From positions 1 through 64,000 of the forward strand of contig JBGSPQ010000010.1 of assembly GCA_041738505.1 (NCBI GenBank): a DNA stretch of 64,000 bases, written 5' to 3'. The position numbers and the translations under genes were made by a program. Origin of the DNA: JBGSPQ01 sp041738505. GTDB taxonomy: Bacteria > Patescibacteriota > Gracilibacteria > UBA1369. The first letter of the stretch is position 1; each line of letters begins with the position of its first letter. The notes under the pieces were generated by a model. That model was not told where the DNA came from. It saw nothing but the letters and a program-made list of their open reading frames with translations, and ran no database searches. This document shows, piece after piece, positions 17,508-26,238 of this stretch.

Positions 17508-17750
17508 CTACTCTGTTTCTCCGCCCTCGGTCGTTATTGCCACCACCGATGTTGTTGCCCCCTCCGTTGTTGATGCAGTTACATTTTCCGATGGAATATC
17601 TTCTTCCTCAACAACATTTATGGAAACTTTAGTGTTTTGTTCCGCCTGTTTGGATTCCGGCTCCGCCGCGGGTTCCTGCGACTGACAGCCTCCCAATGCC
17701 AAAAATAATCCCACCGAAAAAACGGAAACGATTAAAAATTTATACTTCAT
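17508..17750 (-). CDS. Small putative lipoprotein
   Basis: 80 residues with a classic lipoprotein signal: MKYKFLIVSVFSVGLFLALGGC, with lipobox LGGC and Cys22 as the lipidation site. The mature part is short, acidic and Thr/Glu/Ser-rich with no fold evident. It would be anchored on the outer face of the cytoplasmic membrane. It lies between tRNA-Gly and the 646-residue gene on the same strand, 71 nt upstream of the latter. Function unknown. Confidence 0.72.
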   Translation of the reverse strand: MKYKFLIVSVFSVGLFLALGGCQSQEPAAEPESKQAEQNTKVSINVVEEEDIPSENVTASTTEGATTSVVAITTEGGETE

Positions 17751-17832
17751 GGAAAAGTATTAAAAGTACCAATAACAAATTTTATCCTCAAAACCGCCCA
17801 AGCGCAACCGGGGCGGAAAAGAAATTTCAATA

Positions 17833-17909
17833 TGGAGCGGGTAAGGGGATTCGAACCCCTGACCTTCTGCATGGCAAGCAGACGCTCTAGCCAACTGAGC
17901 TACACCCGC
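17833..17909 (-). tRNA. tRNA-Gly (GCC)
   Basis: 77 nt including encoded CCA. The acceptor stem GCGGGTG/TACCCGC pairs fully (one G-U). The anticodon stem TCTGC/GCAGA encloses loop TTGCCAT, giving anticodon GCC. The T-arm contains GGTTCGAATCC. Reads GGC/GGT glycine codons. Confidence 0.97.
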
Positions 17910-18002
17910 AAGAACAAAGAAAAATTGTCAATCACGCAAGTACAGAATTTAAAGCAAACCGGGAAAATTATCAACATTTTATTTATTTTCGCACTGGCGA
18001 CC

Positions 18003-18031
18003 TTTAAATAACTCGGTAAAAATGATATAAT
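18003..18031 (+). promoter_or_regulatory. Promoter for the 208-residue hypothetical gene
   Basis: TTTAAA (18003-18008), 17-nt spacer, perfect TATAAT (18026-18031) with a TG two bases upstream. The ATG is at 18066. Confidence 0.5.
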
Positions 18032-18065
18032 TTAGAGATCAATCAATTTCTTAAATCATATATAT

Positions 18066-18692
18066 ATGAGAAATCAATCAAACACTCATCCGCTGGCAAC
18101 AACCAGATTTGTATATCAAAACGTTGGAGCCGAGAAATCCGGTGAAAACGTGGACGAGCAAACCTCGCAGTCCGAGCCATTGTCGGGGGCGCCTGAAGAT
18201 GTAAATAAAACAAAAGAGCAGGGTGGCAATATGATCGGGAATGCCATGGAATCTCCAATGGAACTTGCCGATACAGATCCACAGGCACTTTATCAAAAAT
18301 GTCTTGACGCGGATAATCTGTTTTTGAAAGCAGTGGACAGAAATTTATATGCGGGCAAAGAGGAAGAGGTTGAAGGCAAGTTGATACGAGCGGGCGAACA
18401 GGTTCCAGTTGTTAAACCGGGTGTGGAAAAATATAAAACCGCATACAAGGCTCCAAACAAACCGAACGTCGCCACTCCTAATGTACTTGTTGAATACATG
18501 GCCAATGAAGTTTACAAAAAGTTGGGAACGTCTTTTACAGATGCCAACGGCACCACAAACGAAGCTCGCGGCGATAAATTATATAACTATATTTTTGGAA
18601 GCGGAGACGAGAAAAAGGAGAGTGAAAATGCAAAAAAAGTGGCTCAATGGTTCAGCGACGCCAAAAATGCCATAGAGCAAGGCATTGGCTAA
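18066..18692 (+). CDS. Hypothetical soluble protein
   Basis: 208 residues with no signal peptide or membrane helix. The first ~65 residues are polar and probably disordered (Gln/Glu/Ser-rich). The rest is a compact helical region: ALYQKCLDADNLFLKAVDRNLY, then VLVEYMANEVYKKLG and AKKVAQWFSDAKNAIEQGIG. No known family is recognised. It has its own promoter and overlaps the convergent flippase gene by 4 nt. The composition resembles other lineage-specific proteins in the window that combine a disordered N-terminus with a helical C-terminus. Confidence 0.65.
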   Translation: MRNQSNTHPLATTRFVYQNVGAEKSGENVDEQTSQSEPLSGAPEDVNKTKEQGGNMIGNAMESPMELADTDPQALYQKCLDADNLFLKAVDRNLYAGKEEEVEGKLIRAGEQVPVVKPGVEKYKTAYKAPNKPNVATPNVLVEYMANEVYKKLGTSFTDANGTTNEARGDKLYNYIFGSGDEKKESENAKKVAQWFSDAKNAIEQGIG

Positions 18693-19984
18693 TCCTTATT
18701 GAGTATTGATGGGATTTTCTTTGCTCCCTGAATTACCATAAATCCTTCTCCAGCAATCGCTCCTGCAATAATAAGAGCTATTTGAAGGTATAGGTCATAC
18801 ACAAAGTATATCGCCGAAACAAATATCATGCCGGCCAATGCCAGCGCAGCAAACTCCCTCTTTAAAAACCAAATCTCCTTCTCAAATGCAAATAGCGTTA
18901 TCAAAACCAGATCATAACCGTAGGAAATCGCGGCAAGCAGTAACATCATCGGCAAAACAAACCACATTTCCGGCAGAAAATATTTTTTGTGAGTCAGGAG
19001 TTCAATCATAAACGGGCCCAACAGCGAACCGAAAACCACCAGCGCGAAGCCGGCTCCAAGCAGAAGTTTCCATATTTTGCCATATAAAACCCTGGCCTTT
19101 TGAAGATCTCCGTTCACAAGATATTGCTTTAACCCCGGCAAAACCGAGAACATCAGAAAAGTGGAAAACAAACTTAAAACCTGCGCGATTTTAAAAGAAA
19201 TATTAAACGTCGCGAACTGTTCGTCGGTCAGAATTTCTCTCGCGAATAAATCAGGCAGAAAGCGGAAATACAGGTTATTGATAATGTTTATTATCCCAAA
19301 CGGCAGACTGACGATGAAAATATTCCGCGCCAGATTAACGTCCAAAACAAAGCTCCATTTAATTTTCCGGTAAACAAATATCAGACTCAATGCCGCGGTT
19401 ACAAATCCTCCGCTCAAAACGGCCAGAAACACCAGCGGAATATGGCCGCCGTCCGCCCCCTGCGGAAGATAATTCACAATCCAGAAAATCACTCCCAGAT
19501 TCACAATTCTTCCCGCCACAAGCGCTATAACCGCCCGCCCCATCAGATAATTGGCTTGCAGCATACCATCGCAGACAGAGGTGACATAATCAAAAAACAG
19601 CGCTCCCAGAAAAATAATCGCGCCGGTTAAAAAGATCGTGTCGGAGCCTTTTATTACAAGATAAAAAATCGCGCTCGCGAAAAACAGTCCCGCCGTAACC
19701 ATTCGCAGAACCAGCACGTTAAAAAACACCTTCCCGTCCTGTGGCGCTTTGCTCATTTCACGCACGGTGTTGGCAAAAATGCCCAGATTCGCCGCCACGC
19801 TAAAGAACAGCGCGTACTCCGATATGGTTGCATAGATGCCGTATTCACCCTGCGTCAGATAGTTGCAGATAAGCTTTAAAGTGACGGTCGCAATCACCAG
19901 TTGCGTCACCTTTCCGAATAACTGAACCAAAGTGGAAAAAGCGATCTTCCCGCTCAATACCCTTAATGCCAGTTTTCTGATCAT
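18689..19984 (-). CDS. Wzx-like polysaccharide/lipid-linked oligosaccharide flippase
   Basis: 431 residues with 12 or more hydrophobic helices, typical of the MOP exporter superfamily (Wzx/RfbX). The opening SGKIAFSTLVQLFGKVTQLVIATVTLKLICNYLTQGEYGIYATI is a typical polysaccharide biosynthesis protein start. Such proteins flip undecaprenyl-linked glycan units across the membrane. It is 8 nt downstream of the C39-like protease gene on the same strand, so the two are probably cotranscribed. No glycosyltransferase is adjacent, though two occur elsewhere in the window. Confidence 0.85.
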   Translation of the reverse strand: MIRKLALRVLSGKIAFSTLVQLFGKVTQLVIATVTLKLICNYLTQGEYGIYATISEYALFFSVAANLGIFANTVREMSKAPQDGKVFFNVLVLRMVTAGLFFASAIFYLVIKGSDTIFLTGAIIFLGALFFDYVTSVCDGMLQANYLMGRAVIALVAGRIVNLGVIFWIVNYLPQGADGGHIPLVFLAVLSGGFVTAALSLIFVYRKIKWSFVLDVNLARNIFIVSLPFGIINIINNLYFRFLPDLFAREILTDEQFATFNISFKIAQVLSLFSTFLMFSVLPGLKQYLVNGDLQKARVLYGKIWKLLLGAGFALVVFGSLLGPFMIELLTHKKYFLPEMWFVLPMMLLLAAISYGYDLVLITLFAFEKEIWFLKREFAALALAGMIFVSAIYFVYDLYLQIALIIAGAIAGEGFMVIQGAKKIPSILNKD

Positions 19985-19992
19985 AAATTATA

Positions 19993-20823
19993 TTAAAACG
20001 CGGGTGGCAAAACTTCTATCATGCGCTTCGCGCCGTTTTCAATAGGCACGGAGTAATCATGCAGGGCATTTGAAATTACATCCCACGTATAAACATAATT
20101 TTCTCCGTTTTTTGTGCCCACATCATGAGTGATGATTTTTCCTTCCTTATAGCCTTTAACCAGCACCACATGATACATCGGGCCGCCGTTTTTGAAATTG
20201 GGATTATAAAGTTGCTTCCCGGAAAAAGTCATAATTATGAAATGGCCGTCATTGATAACTTTTTGTACGTCTTCAAATGATGGATTTTCATGAATAACGG
20301 TTTCCAGAAACAAATATTCCTCCAGAATTTCCGCCGTCTGATCCACACTTGTATGTATATAATCACCAAATCTGTCTTTCTGCCATTCCACAAGCTTTAA
20401 AATCTCATCATTGAATTGTTCGCGCGACCAGTTGTGACTAAAATATTCATTGGCCACAAGAAGTACGGACGCCTCTTCGCACGCTTCCTGCCATGGTAAA
20501 TCCCAGTTTCCAAAAGGAGCCTGGGCATAAAACACCGCTTTCAGATTAAGTTCGGCGGGAAATGATTGAACCTGTCCTGCGTCAATACCTTCCCCGTTCG
20601 TTGTTTCCCCGTTTTGATCCGATGTTTCGGCATCTACCGATAAATCCATATCATTGGAATCCTCCCCGTCGGAAAATATCCCCCCCGTCCTAATCGTCGC
20701 GCTGTCCACTTCAATCGGCACGGGCTCTTTCTCGAATCTGACCGTTTTATAATACAGATAACCTTCTCCGGCCATCACCAGTACCAAAAATCCCAAGATA
20801 TAAATTTGAGTCATTTTATTCAT
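19993..20823 (-). CDS. Membrane-anchored C39-like cysteine protease domain protein
   Basis: 276 residues. An N-terminal helix (about 6-26) anchors it, and an acidic Asp/Glu/Ser-rich linker leads to a papain-like C39_2-type domain from about 95. The likely catalytic residues are Cys115 (WQEACEEAS), His218 (MYHVVLVKGY) and Asp234 (THDVGT). The domain should face outside the cell. C39-type proteases cut peptide leaders or act on surface substrates; the substrate is unknown. It is transcribed with the flippase gene downstream. The divergent region upstream carries the promoter of the next plus-strand gene. Confidence 0.75.
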   Translation of the reverse strand: MNKMTQIYILGFLVLVMAGEGYLYYKTVRFEKEPVPIEVDSATIRTGGIFSDGEDSNDMDLSVDAETSDQNGETTNGEGIDAGQVQSFPAELNLKAVFYAQAPFGNWDLPWQEACEEASVLLVANEYFSHNWSREQFNDEILKLVEWQKDRFGDYIHTSVDQTAEILEEYLFLETVIHENPSFEDVQKVINDGHFIIMTFSGKQLYNPNFKNGGPMYHVVLVKGYKEGKIITHDVGTKNGENYVYTWDVISNALHDYSVPIENGAKRMIEVLPPAF

Positions 20824-20928
20824 GTTTCCATTATGTATTTACCTCTTCATTATTGATATCTTATCTTGATATTGCAAGGAAAACAAAAGCTGATGGGTTT
20901 ATTGAAAACATTACGAAACTATAAAATA

Positions 20929-20956
20929 TTGACAAAAAACAGCAGTAATGCATAAT
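20929..20956 (+). promoter_or_regulatory. Promoter for the 220-residue hypothetical gene
   Basis: Perfect TTGACA (20929-20934), a 16-nt spacer and CATAAT (20951-20956). The ATG at 20989 follows about 26 nt after the expected start site. Confidence 0.6.
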
Positions 20957-20988
20957 AGCACCCCTAAAATATCCCATCAAAGCCAAAC

Positions 20989-21651
20989 ATGCGCAACCCA
21001 TTAGAAACTTTACCCGAAGCCGGAAATGGTGACGAAAGTTTTGACGAAATCTGGGAAAAAGCCATAGATCGATGGGGTATAAATTCATCCAAAGCCGAAG
21101 ATATAAAAAATAAGCTGGCGGGCGGAACCGCTGTTCCTTCAGTAAAAGAACCTCCGCGTCCCTCATCCCGCGTAGCCCCAAAGCCCGTGGATGAATCGTT
21201 AAAAGAAGATGACTGGATTTGCGAGCGCCCGACAATCCCCATGGATGAGCCTAAACCTGATTCCCTGGCGGTCACTCAAAGATCATCGGAGCTGATGCCA
21301 AAAACGCCCGATGACACCCCGGAAATTATCATCAACGAAACCCAAACCGACATCAAGTCCGAACTTCTGTTTTTGCTGATTGAAGAGGCCGTTTTAAGAA
21401 TCAGAAATTTTGAATTTGAATCGGTGACGGTGGAACCGGGTAAAAGCCATTTAACCAATGCTATCGCCAAAACTCTCGGTAATATTTGCGAAGCCGAAGA
21501 TCTGCTTTTAATGATCGCCGTGGACGCGAACAAATTTACGATTTTAAAAAAAGGCTGGATTGATTATACTGGACGAGTTATGGATGAGAAGAAAGGATAT
21601 GTCTTCCATTCCCTGCTGAAAACCTATCCCAACGCGGTTACAATCAAATAA
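20989..21651 (+). CDS. Hypothetical protein
   Basis: 220 residues, soluble. The first ~120 residues are Pro/Glu/Ser-rich and probably disordered. From ~120 a folded part begins: SELLFLLIEEAVLRIRNFEFESVTVEPG, then EDLLLMIAVDANKFTILKKGW and GYVFHSLLKTYPNAVTIK. I do not recognise a family. It has a strong promoter and is followed 32 nt later by another hypothetical gene, so the two probably form an operon. Confidence 0.65.
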   Translation: MRNPLETLPEAGNGDESFDEIWEKAIDRWGINSSKAEDIKNKLAGGTAVPSVKEPPRPSSRVAPKPVDESLKEDDWICERPTIPMDEPKPDSLAVTQRSSELMPKTPDDTPEIIINETQTDIKSELLFLLIEEAVLRIRNFEFESVTVEPGKSHLTNAIAKTLGNICEAEDLLLMIAVDANKFTILKKGWIDYTGRVMDEKKGYVFHSLLKTYPNAVTIK

Positions 21652-21683
21652 CCGTTTCCCCAAGTATTTTATAACTGTTGAAT

Positions 21684-22166
21684 ATGACGCCGGATATCGC
21701 CCCGGGTGAAAAAGTAACCCCGGATGGGAATTTATATGCAAATTCGCACCAAATTGATGAGCTGATTGGCAGGACTCCGAAAGTAGTCAGAAGGGCCGTT
21801 CTCGCCATCCTGGAAACACCTCCGGTAATCACCGAAAAGGAGCCGGATGATGAAATGGTGCTTCGCAATATGAAAATTCTGGCCGAGAATATCGGACCCA
21901 AACCCACCGACCTTACATTGTTTATACCATTAAACGGCAAACTCCCGGAACTGCTTAGGAAGAGCGGATGTGAATCGCTGGAAGCTCTTGTAGAAAAAAT
22001 TCAGTCAATTGCCATCAAAGAGCGACTGGGTTTTCTGACCGGAGTAGATCATGACGCCCGCCAACTGGTCGTGAATATTCACAAACAACCGGGTAAAGAC
22101 TACTCCAGACCCATGTCAAAAGAGGACCATGATTTCATTTGTCTTTTTGACACTGAAGTCTTTTAG
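21684..22166 (+). CDS. Hypothetical protein
   Basis: 160 residues from ATG 21684; an in-frame TTG at 21678 is an alternative start. The protein is soluble and mixed alpha/beta, with TDLTLFIPLNGKLPELLRKSG, LEALVEKIQSIAIKERLGFLTG and HDFICLFDTEVF. No family is recognised. It follows the 220-residue gene in the same direction and overlaps the convergent TMEM43-like gene by 4 nt. Confidence 0.62.
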   Translation: MTPDIAPGEKVTPDGNLYANSHQIDELIGRTPKVVRRAVLAILETPPVITEKEPDDEMVLRNMKILAENIGPKPTDLTLFIPLNGKLPELLRKSGCESLEALVEKIQSIAIKERLGFLTGVDHDARQLVVNIHKQPGKDYSRPMSKEDHDFICLFDTEVF

Positions 22167-23254
22167 GGTTTGTCAGTCGGTGTTTCATTTAGTCCGCTTT
22201 TGGAGACGCCCTGCTGTTTTTTCATCATCAGGAAATACGCACCCGCCACAACAACAATCACAATAAGCGCGATGCCAAAAGGATTGTGCAGTACCATGGA
22301 AACCAGTGATGTAACTGTTGTCAGAAGCAAAGCCGCCAGAAAAGTCACCGCCGTAACGGCCGTCTTGCCCAGTTTTGAAACAAAAGGCAGAGCCTCAAAA
22401 GCCACTGTCAGCGGTTTAAAAATCAGAAGAAGTCCCATCCACATAACAAAGAACCCGATAATTCTCCAAACCCAGCCTTCGGTTTTATATTCCTCTTTCA
22501 GAACCGAAATTGCGTCTTCGTTGGTTCCCCAGAAAACGCGGTAAAGCCCTTTTTCGTTTTCACCGTGGTGGGCTTCCATAATATTACCGTCGAATCTTCC
22601 AAACACCGTGGATTTCTGCCCGGGATTCACAGCACTGTAACTGATTCTCACATCTCCCACTTCCGGTTCCTGCAAAGTGCCGTAACCCCTAAATAGATAG
22701 TCATCGGCCACCTGCGAAAAATCATCTAAATAAACCATCTCCTCATTCAGAGACACTTTATCGTAACCCGGCCATCTCACTTTATTGGGATCAACCTGGT
22801 AATCTCCCACAAATGCCTTATCCGCGAAAACCGTCAGATTCTTGATTTCCATAGGATAATTTTCATGACCGCGTGCGTCGTTGAAATCTTCGCTGTCCGC
22901 GGGCTCGCTCACCCATGCGGTTTCATAGGTGTAATACTTAACATCATTATCATCTGTCTCTACATCTTCCTCCCAGGCGTACATTTCCACATTCCTCTTT
23001 AAAGCCACATAATCACCCTCGGCAATATACTCATCGCCTATTCGACCTTCGGATTTAAGTTCTCCTGTAACATAAACAAAATCATTCCCTCCGGCCGCAG
23101 TCGCATTCACGGCTTTATTAGCCACTATGCTGTAATCCGTCCGTCCCTCGGTGTTAAACAGCACCACAAAAGAAACCAAAAAAATCAAAATACCCACAAC
23201 CATACCGCCGATGGAGCCAATAAGCTTATCGCCGAAACCTTGCGCTTGAGCCAT
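22163..23254 (-). CDS. TMEM43-family membrane protein
   Basis: 363 residues. One helix near the N-terminus (GGMVVGILIFLVSFVVLFNTEGR), a ~220-residue extracytoplasmic region, and three helices near the C-terminus (about 270-350) match the TMEM43/LUMA family. EGDYVALKRNVEMYAWEE and YTYETAWVSEP are recognisable family blocks. Bacterial members have no settled role; membrane organisation has been proposed for animal homologues. It is in the same direction as, and 57 nt from, the racemase-like gene upstream. Confidence 0.82.
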   Translation of the reverse strand: MAQAQGFGDKLIGSIGGMVVGILIFLVSFVVLFNTEGRTDYSIVANKAVNATAAGGNDFVYVTGELKSEGRIGDEYIAEGDYVALKRNVEMYAWEEDVETDDNDVKYYTYETAWVSEPADSEDFNDARGHENYPMEIKNLTVFADKAFVGDYQVDPNKVRWPGYDKVSLNEEMVYLDDFSQVADDYLFRGYGTLQEPEVGDVRISYSAVNPGQKSTVFGRFDGNIMEAHHGENEKGLYRVFWGTNEDAISVLKEEYKTEGWVWRIIGFFVMWMGLLLIFKPLTVAFEALPFVSKLGKTAVTAVTFLAALLLTTVTSLVSMVLHNPFGIALIVIVVVAGAYFLMMKKQQGVSKSGLNETPTDKP

Positions 23255-23310
23255 AGTGAAAGATTATCAAATATTTACCAATCGATTATGCCACATCAAT
23301 TAAGCATTTA

Positions 23311-24012
23311 TCAAATTCCGTTAACTTCACTTTTAAGAACAAGGTCGTTGCCTTCTTCCGTGACCATATATAAACAACCGCTCGGTTGAATGAATATTTG
23401 TGATTTGCCTCCGGTCGCCAGATAGGCCGCAATGGTGCCCGACCCACAAGCTGTTTCATTAATTATCGACTTCGTTTTTCTCACAAATACTGTGATATTC
23501 AATTTGTAATTATTATCCATGGAAATCAGCCCGACAGAGGGGAAACGCTCAATATCTTTCCCGTATGTCCTTAGATAATTTTTTAAAGTTTCAGTCTGAT
23601 CTACTTGATCCTTCGCATTTCTCACGAAGTGGGCAATACCATCCATCTTTACAAGGGTGGAGCCGTCTCTTAACTTAACCGGCAAAAAATCATTTCTGAT
23701 ATTTATGGAAACCCAGTAAGCAAGTTCACATGGATAAACTCCGTTCAGGCATTCCACATCTGTTTTACGTGAACCGGTCTCTCCATAATTCCAAAGTGCC
23801 AGACTTCGGATGGCATTAACACAAAGTTCGTTACCCATCATAGTCAGTTTAATATCGCTTTCTTTTGATTTTTCAATAAAACCGACCTGCTCAACATCAT
23901 CGGATAACTGGGATTTGCCAATCTTATGATATTCGGCAGGTTGAATAATATTCGCTCTATTATCTATCAATAAAGTTGGATTGCCCCCCGGAACAAAAAT
24001 ACTTTTTTTCAT
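23311..24012 (-). CDS. DapF-fold amino acid racemase/epimerase, CntK-like
   Basis: 233 residues. The motifs match DapF-fold racemases and most closely the histidine racemase CntK of staphylopine synthesis: EQVGFIE (41-47), MGNELCVNA (59-67) with Cys64, and ETACGSGT (186-193) with Cys189. These two cysteines would be the acid/base pair. In DapF itself the first motif reads CGNG; here the Cys sits three residues later, as in CntK. The reaction is therefore likely an L/D conversion of a free amino acid, substrate unknown. Only 2 nt separate it from the upstream 314-residue gene, so the two products probably work together. No nicotianamine synthase or opine dehydrogenase is in the window. Confidence 0.72.
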   Translation of the reverse strand: MKKSIFVPGGNPTLLIDNRANIIQPAEYHKIGKSQLSDDVEQVGFIEKSKESDIKLTMMGNELCVNAIRSLALWNYGETGSRKTDVECLNGVYPCELAYWVSINIRNDFLPVKLRDGSTLVKMDGIAHFVRNAKDQVDQTETLKNYLRTYGKDIERFPSVGLISMDNNYKLNITVFVRKTKSIINETACGSGTIAAYLATGGKSQIFIQPSGCLYMVTEEGNDLVLKSEVNGI

Positions 24013-24014
24013 TG

Positions 24015-24959
24015 TTAAAGTTGTTTAATGAATGATTGAAGTGTGTCAAAACCGCTCTTGAGAGATGCAAAATCTTTTTCACCAAAACATTTGCGTCTTT
24101 CAATAATCGTATAGTCTTTGCTGTCGGAAAGAGCTGTGAGCAGATAGAGAAAATCCTTAAACAATTCCGGACTCACCTTTTCCAGAAAAGTTTTCACGTC
24201 GGGTTCATCTATACCGCTTTCAATCACCGGTTCCCCAAAGCATTTGAAATAAGGGGGACGGTTGCCGATTTTTCCAAACAGCTGGATCCTGTCATAAGTT
24301 TTTTGAATGTCTCCACGGCTTGCACCGATGATTTTACGGACATTAAAGAAAATCTCCTCTGCCGGTCCGCCCACCATCGCCAGCGCATCAAGATCAAAAT
24401 CCGGAGGATTATCAATCAAAAATAAATTCTCATCATCCGTCACGGGTTCACGCATAAAAAGAGCGTGTTCCGCCATATATGCCAGAGGATTGCGAATTGT
24501 CTGCCCTTCCTTAATTCTCTTTTCCGCGAATGTTATAATTGCTCGATTATTTTCTTGGATGAGGGTATCAACAAGTTCCTGAACAAGTTGCCGGCGTTCC
24601 GCGGAATCTTCTCTTTCCCTGGAAATCAGGACGTCACCTTCGGTCTTGGCATAGAAAGCCTTTATGAATTGACGGATATATTCCGAAACCAGCTGAACGT
24701 TATCCTCAATTATTGCCGGATCTTCACCCAACCTCATTTGCGCCCTATCGGCGAAGTAAAACTGGCCGCGCGTATTTTCGCGACTTTGCATCGCAGACAA
24801 AAGTGGCATCAAATAAGCCAGAATGCGTACGGGAACGCCCGGAGTGACATCCGCGCTCATCCCTGTGGAAAACAGGACCCTTTTTTTCGGATTCATACTT
24901 TTTAACAGTTTTTCACTGGTATTTTTTAGTAACGGGAATATGGGGGTATTTTTAGACAT
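24015..24959 (-). CDS. Unknown protein, possible HUP-fold (aaRS/cyclodipeptide-synthase-like)
   Basis: 314 residues, soluble, no clear family. The segment KKRVLFSTGMSADVTPGVPV (26-45) followed by a helix, then QFYFADRAQ (66-74) and a long helix, resembles the start of TyrRS/TrpRS-type Rossmann domains. Later, AYMAEHALFMREP (160-172) resembles the conserved Y..AE.P.F region of tRNA-dependent cyclodipeptide synthases, which share this fold. There is no HIGH or KMSKS. The match is by eye only and may be wrong. Tight coupling to the racemase gene (2 nt) suggests a role in amino acid modification or a small peptide product. Confidence 0.5.
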   Translation of the reverse strand: MSKNTPIFPLLKNTSEKLLKSMNPKKRVLFSTGMSADVTPGVPVRILAYLMPLLSAMQSRENTRGQFYFADRAQMRLGEDPAIIEDNVQLVSEYIRQFIKAFYAKTEGDVLISREREDSAERRQLVQELVDTLIQENNRAIITFAEKRIKEGQTIRNPLAYMAEHALFMREPVTDDENLFLIDNPPDFDLDALAMVGGPAEEIFFNVRKIIGASRGDIQKTYDRIQLFGKIGNRPPYFKCFGEPVIESGIDEPDVKTFLEKVSPELFKDFLYLLTALSDSKDYTIIERRKCFGEKDFASLKSGFDTLQSFIKQL

Positions 24960-24983
24960 GATGTGTAAAATAAAAAAATATAT

Positions 24984-25012
24984 AAAAAAAGACCGACATT
25001 TCTTTGTCGGCC
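24984..25012 (-). terminator. Rho-independent terminator, minus strand
   Basis: CCGACA (24993-24998) pairs with TGTCGG (25005-25010) around a 6-nt loop; on the minus strand a seven-T tract follows (24990-24984). It would end transcripts coming from the tRNA-Phe side. Confidence 0.7.
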
Positions 25013-25042
25013 TGCTACTGATATGGAATTACTTCAATAAAA

Positions 25043-25105
25043 ACTTACATGCAGCGATGCACCGACAAATGATGGTCGGTGTGATGATGCTGGCTGGATG
25101 TAAGT
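25043..25105 (-). terminator. Long hairpin downstream of tRNA-Phe
   Basis: ACTTACAT (25043-25050) pairs with ATGTAAGT (25098-25105). Inside, CACCGAC (25060-25066) pairs with GTCGGTG (25075-25081), and CAGC/GCTG form a middle stem. On the minus strand it is followed by TTTTTATT, so it may be a first terminator for tRNA-Phe or a processed leader. Confidence 0.45.
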
Positions 25106-25178
25106 AATTGATACATTAAAATAGATTGAAATCCTGAGTGTATTATACCCAACAAAAAACTTATGTCAAATTTTAATC

Positions 25179-25253
25179 TGGTGCCGAGGGGCGGAATTGA
25201 ACCACCGACGCAGGGATTTTCAATCCCTCGCTCTACCACTGAGCTACCCCGGC
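25179..25253 (-). tRNA. tRNA-Phe (GAA)
   Basis: 75 nt with encoded CCA. The acceptor stem GCCGGGG/CCTCGGC pairs (one G-U). The anticodon stem AGGGA/TCCCT encloses TTGAAAA, giving anticodon GAA. The T-loop GGTTCAATTCC is normal. Confidence 0.97.
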
Positions 25254-25351
25254 AAACTATTTTCACGGTCTGAAGACAGCACAAAAAAACTTACCTTAAT
25301 CCGCCTCAAATTTCAATTGAATAATATAATAAAAAAAATCATACAATGGTC

Positions 25352-25380
25352 TTGACTTACTAAAAACTATTTGCTACAAT
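25352..25380 (+). promoter_or_regulatory. Promoter of the large non-coding RNA
   Basis: TTGACT (25352-25357), 17-nt spacer, TACAAT (25375-25380) preceded by TGC (extended -10). Ten of twelve consensus positions match. Predicted start near 25387, with no start codon leading into a reading frame. Confidence 0.72.
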
Positions 25381-25441
25381 ACTATGATGATTCAAAAAAG
25401 GAACGAATTATCCCGACCATTGAAAACCAGACCGTACCGGC

Positions 25442-25534
25442 AAGATAGGGAGAAAGCTGCCAGAAACCATTGATATTGCGGACCTTTAAAAAGTCTTCGT
25501 ATCCATATTTTCTGTCAGCTTCCTCCCTAAGCTT
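25442..25534 (+). repeat. RNA stem domain, copy A
   Basis: An 18-nt word (AAGATAGGGAGAAAGCTG, 25442-25459) and its partner (25516-25534, CAGCTTCCTCCCTAAGCTT) form a 13-position stem with one A-C mismatch, extended by CAGAAA/TTTCTG. Copy B is about 400 nt downstream. Confidence 0.75.
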
Positions 25535-25848
25535 TCGGGATTGGAATAATAATTGATATCCCCCAGATATTAATTACTACTTAAATCTTGTTTCTGACGG
25601 GCTTGTATATCAGGAATAAAAGTTTAAGGCAAAGACGAGTGTTTCTTTTTAAGTGATTTCATTTTATCGCGGCCTGTGCTTCGATATTTTAAATCTCTTA
25701 AATCAAAACGCTTCTGAAAGACTGTTCACTTTAACTTCGGTTATTGCGAATATAATTCTACAATAAATTGTAATCTTGCATTTTGTTGGTCTTTCCTTCC
25801 AGTCCCCACTTAGGGTTTTGTACTTTGATTTTTAGGTCCTCACAGCGG

Positions 25849-25929
25849 AAGATAGGGAGAAAGCTGTTAATGGCATATATGTTGACCCACCTCTTCATAT
25901 AGTTCATTGGCAGCTTCCTCTCTAAGCTT
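25849..25929 (+). repeat. RNA stem domain, copy B
   Basis: The 18-nt word recurs exactly at 25849-25866. Its partner (25911-25929) differs from copy A by one base, which changes a G-C pair to G-U. The apical part differs in sequence yet still pairs (AATG/CATT, TATATG/CATATA), as expected for selection on structure. Confidence 0.75.
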
Positions 25930-26238
25930 CTTGGCTTGGTGAGTATTCCGTGTTCAAGAGTCCCCCAGGTTCTTGACGCGCCTTTCTTTTTCGCTTAGTG
26001 GGTTCGCAGGCTAAGCTGTAGAGAGTTTGGGATTAACTTCGTTTGTCGTCTGTGATGTTTTGTTTATCGGCTTCGGTCGATTTTCAAACGTTACAAATCG
26101 GTAAGCGAGAGAGATTCTGTCCTGTATCAGTGATGATTCAGGCTAAGAGACTGTTCCGGAGAAATAATCTTTTTTTGGGACGTTGACCGTTTACTTTTCT
26201 TTCCCTGGAGTTTGGGGAGGACTTGAAAAATTATAAGG

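Noticed and set aside
23311..24012. Diaminopimelate epimerase (DapF) proper
   Set aside because: The first cysteine motif is GNELC rather than CGNG, and the sequence matches CntK-type racemases better.
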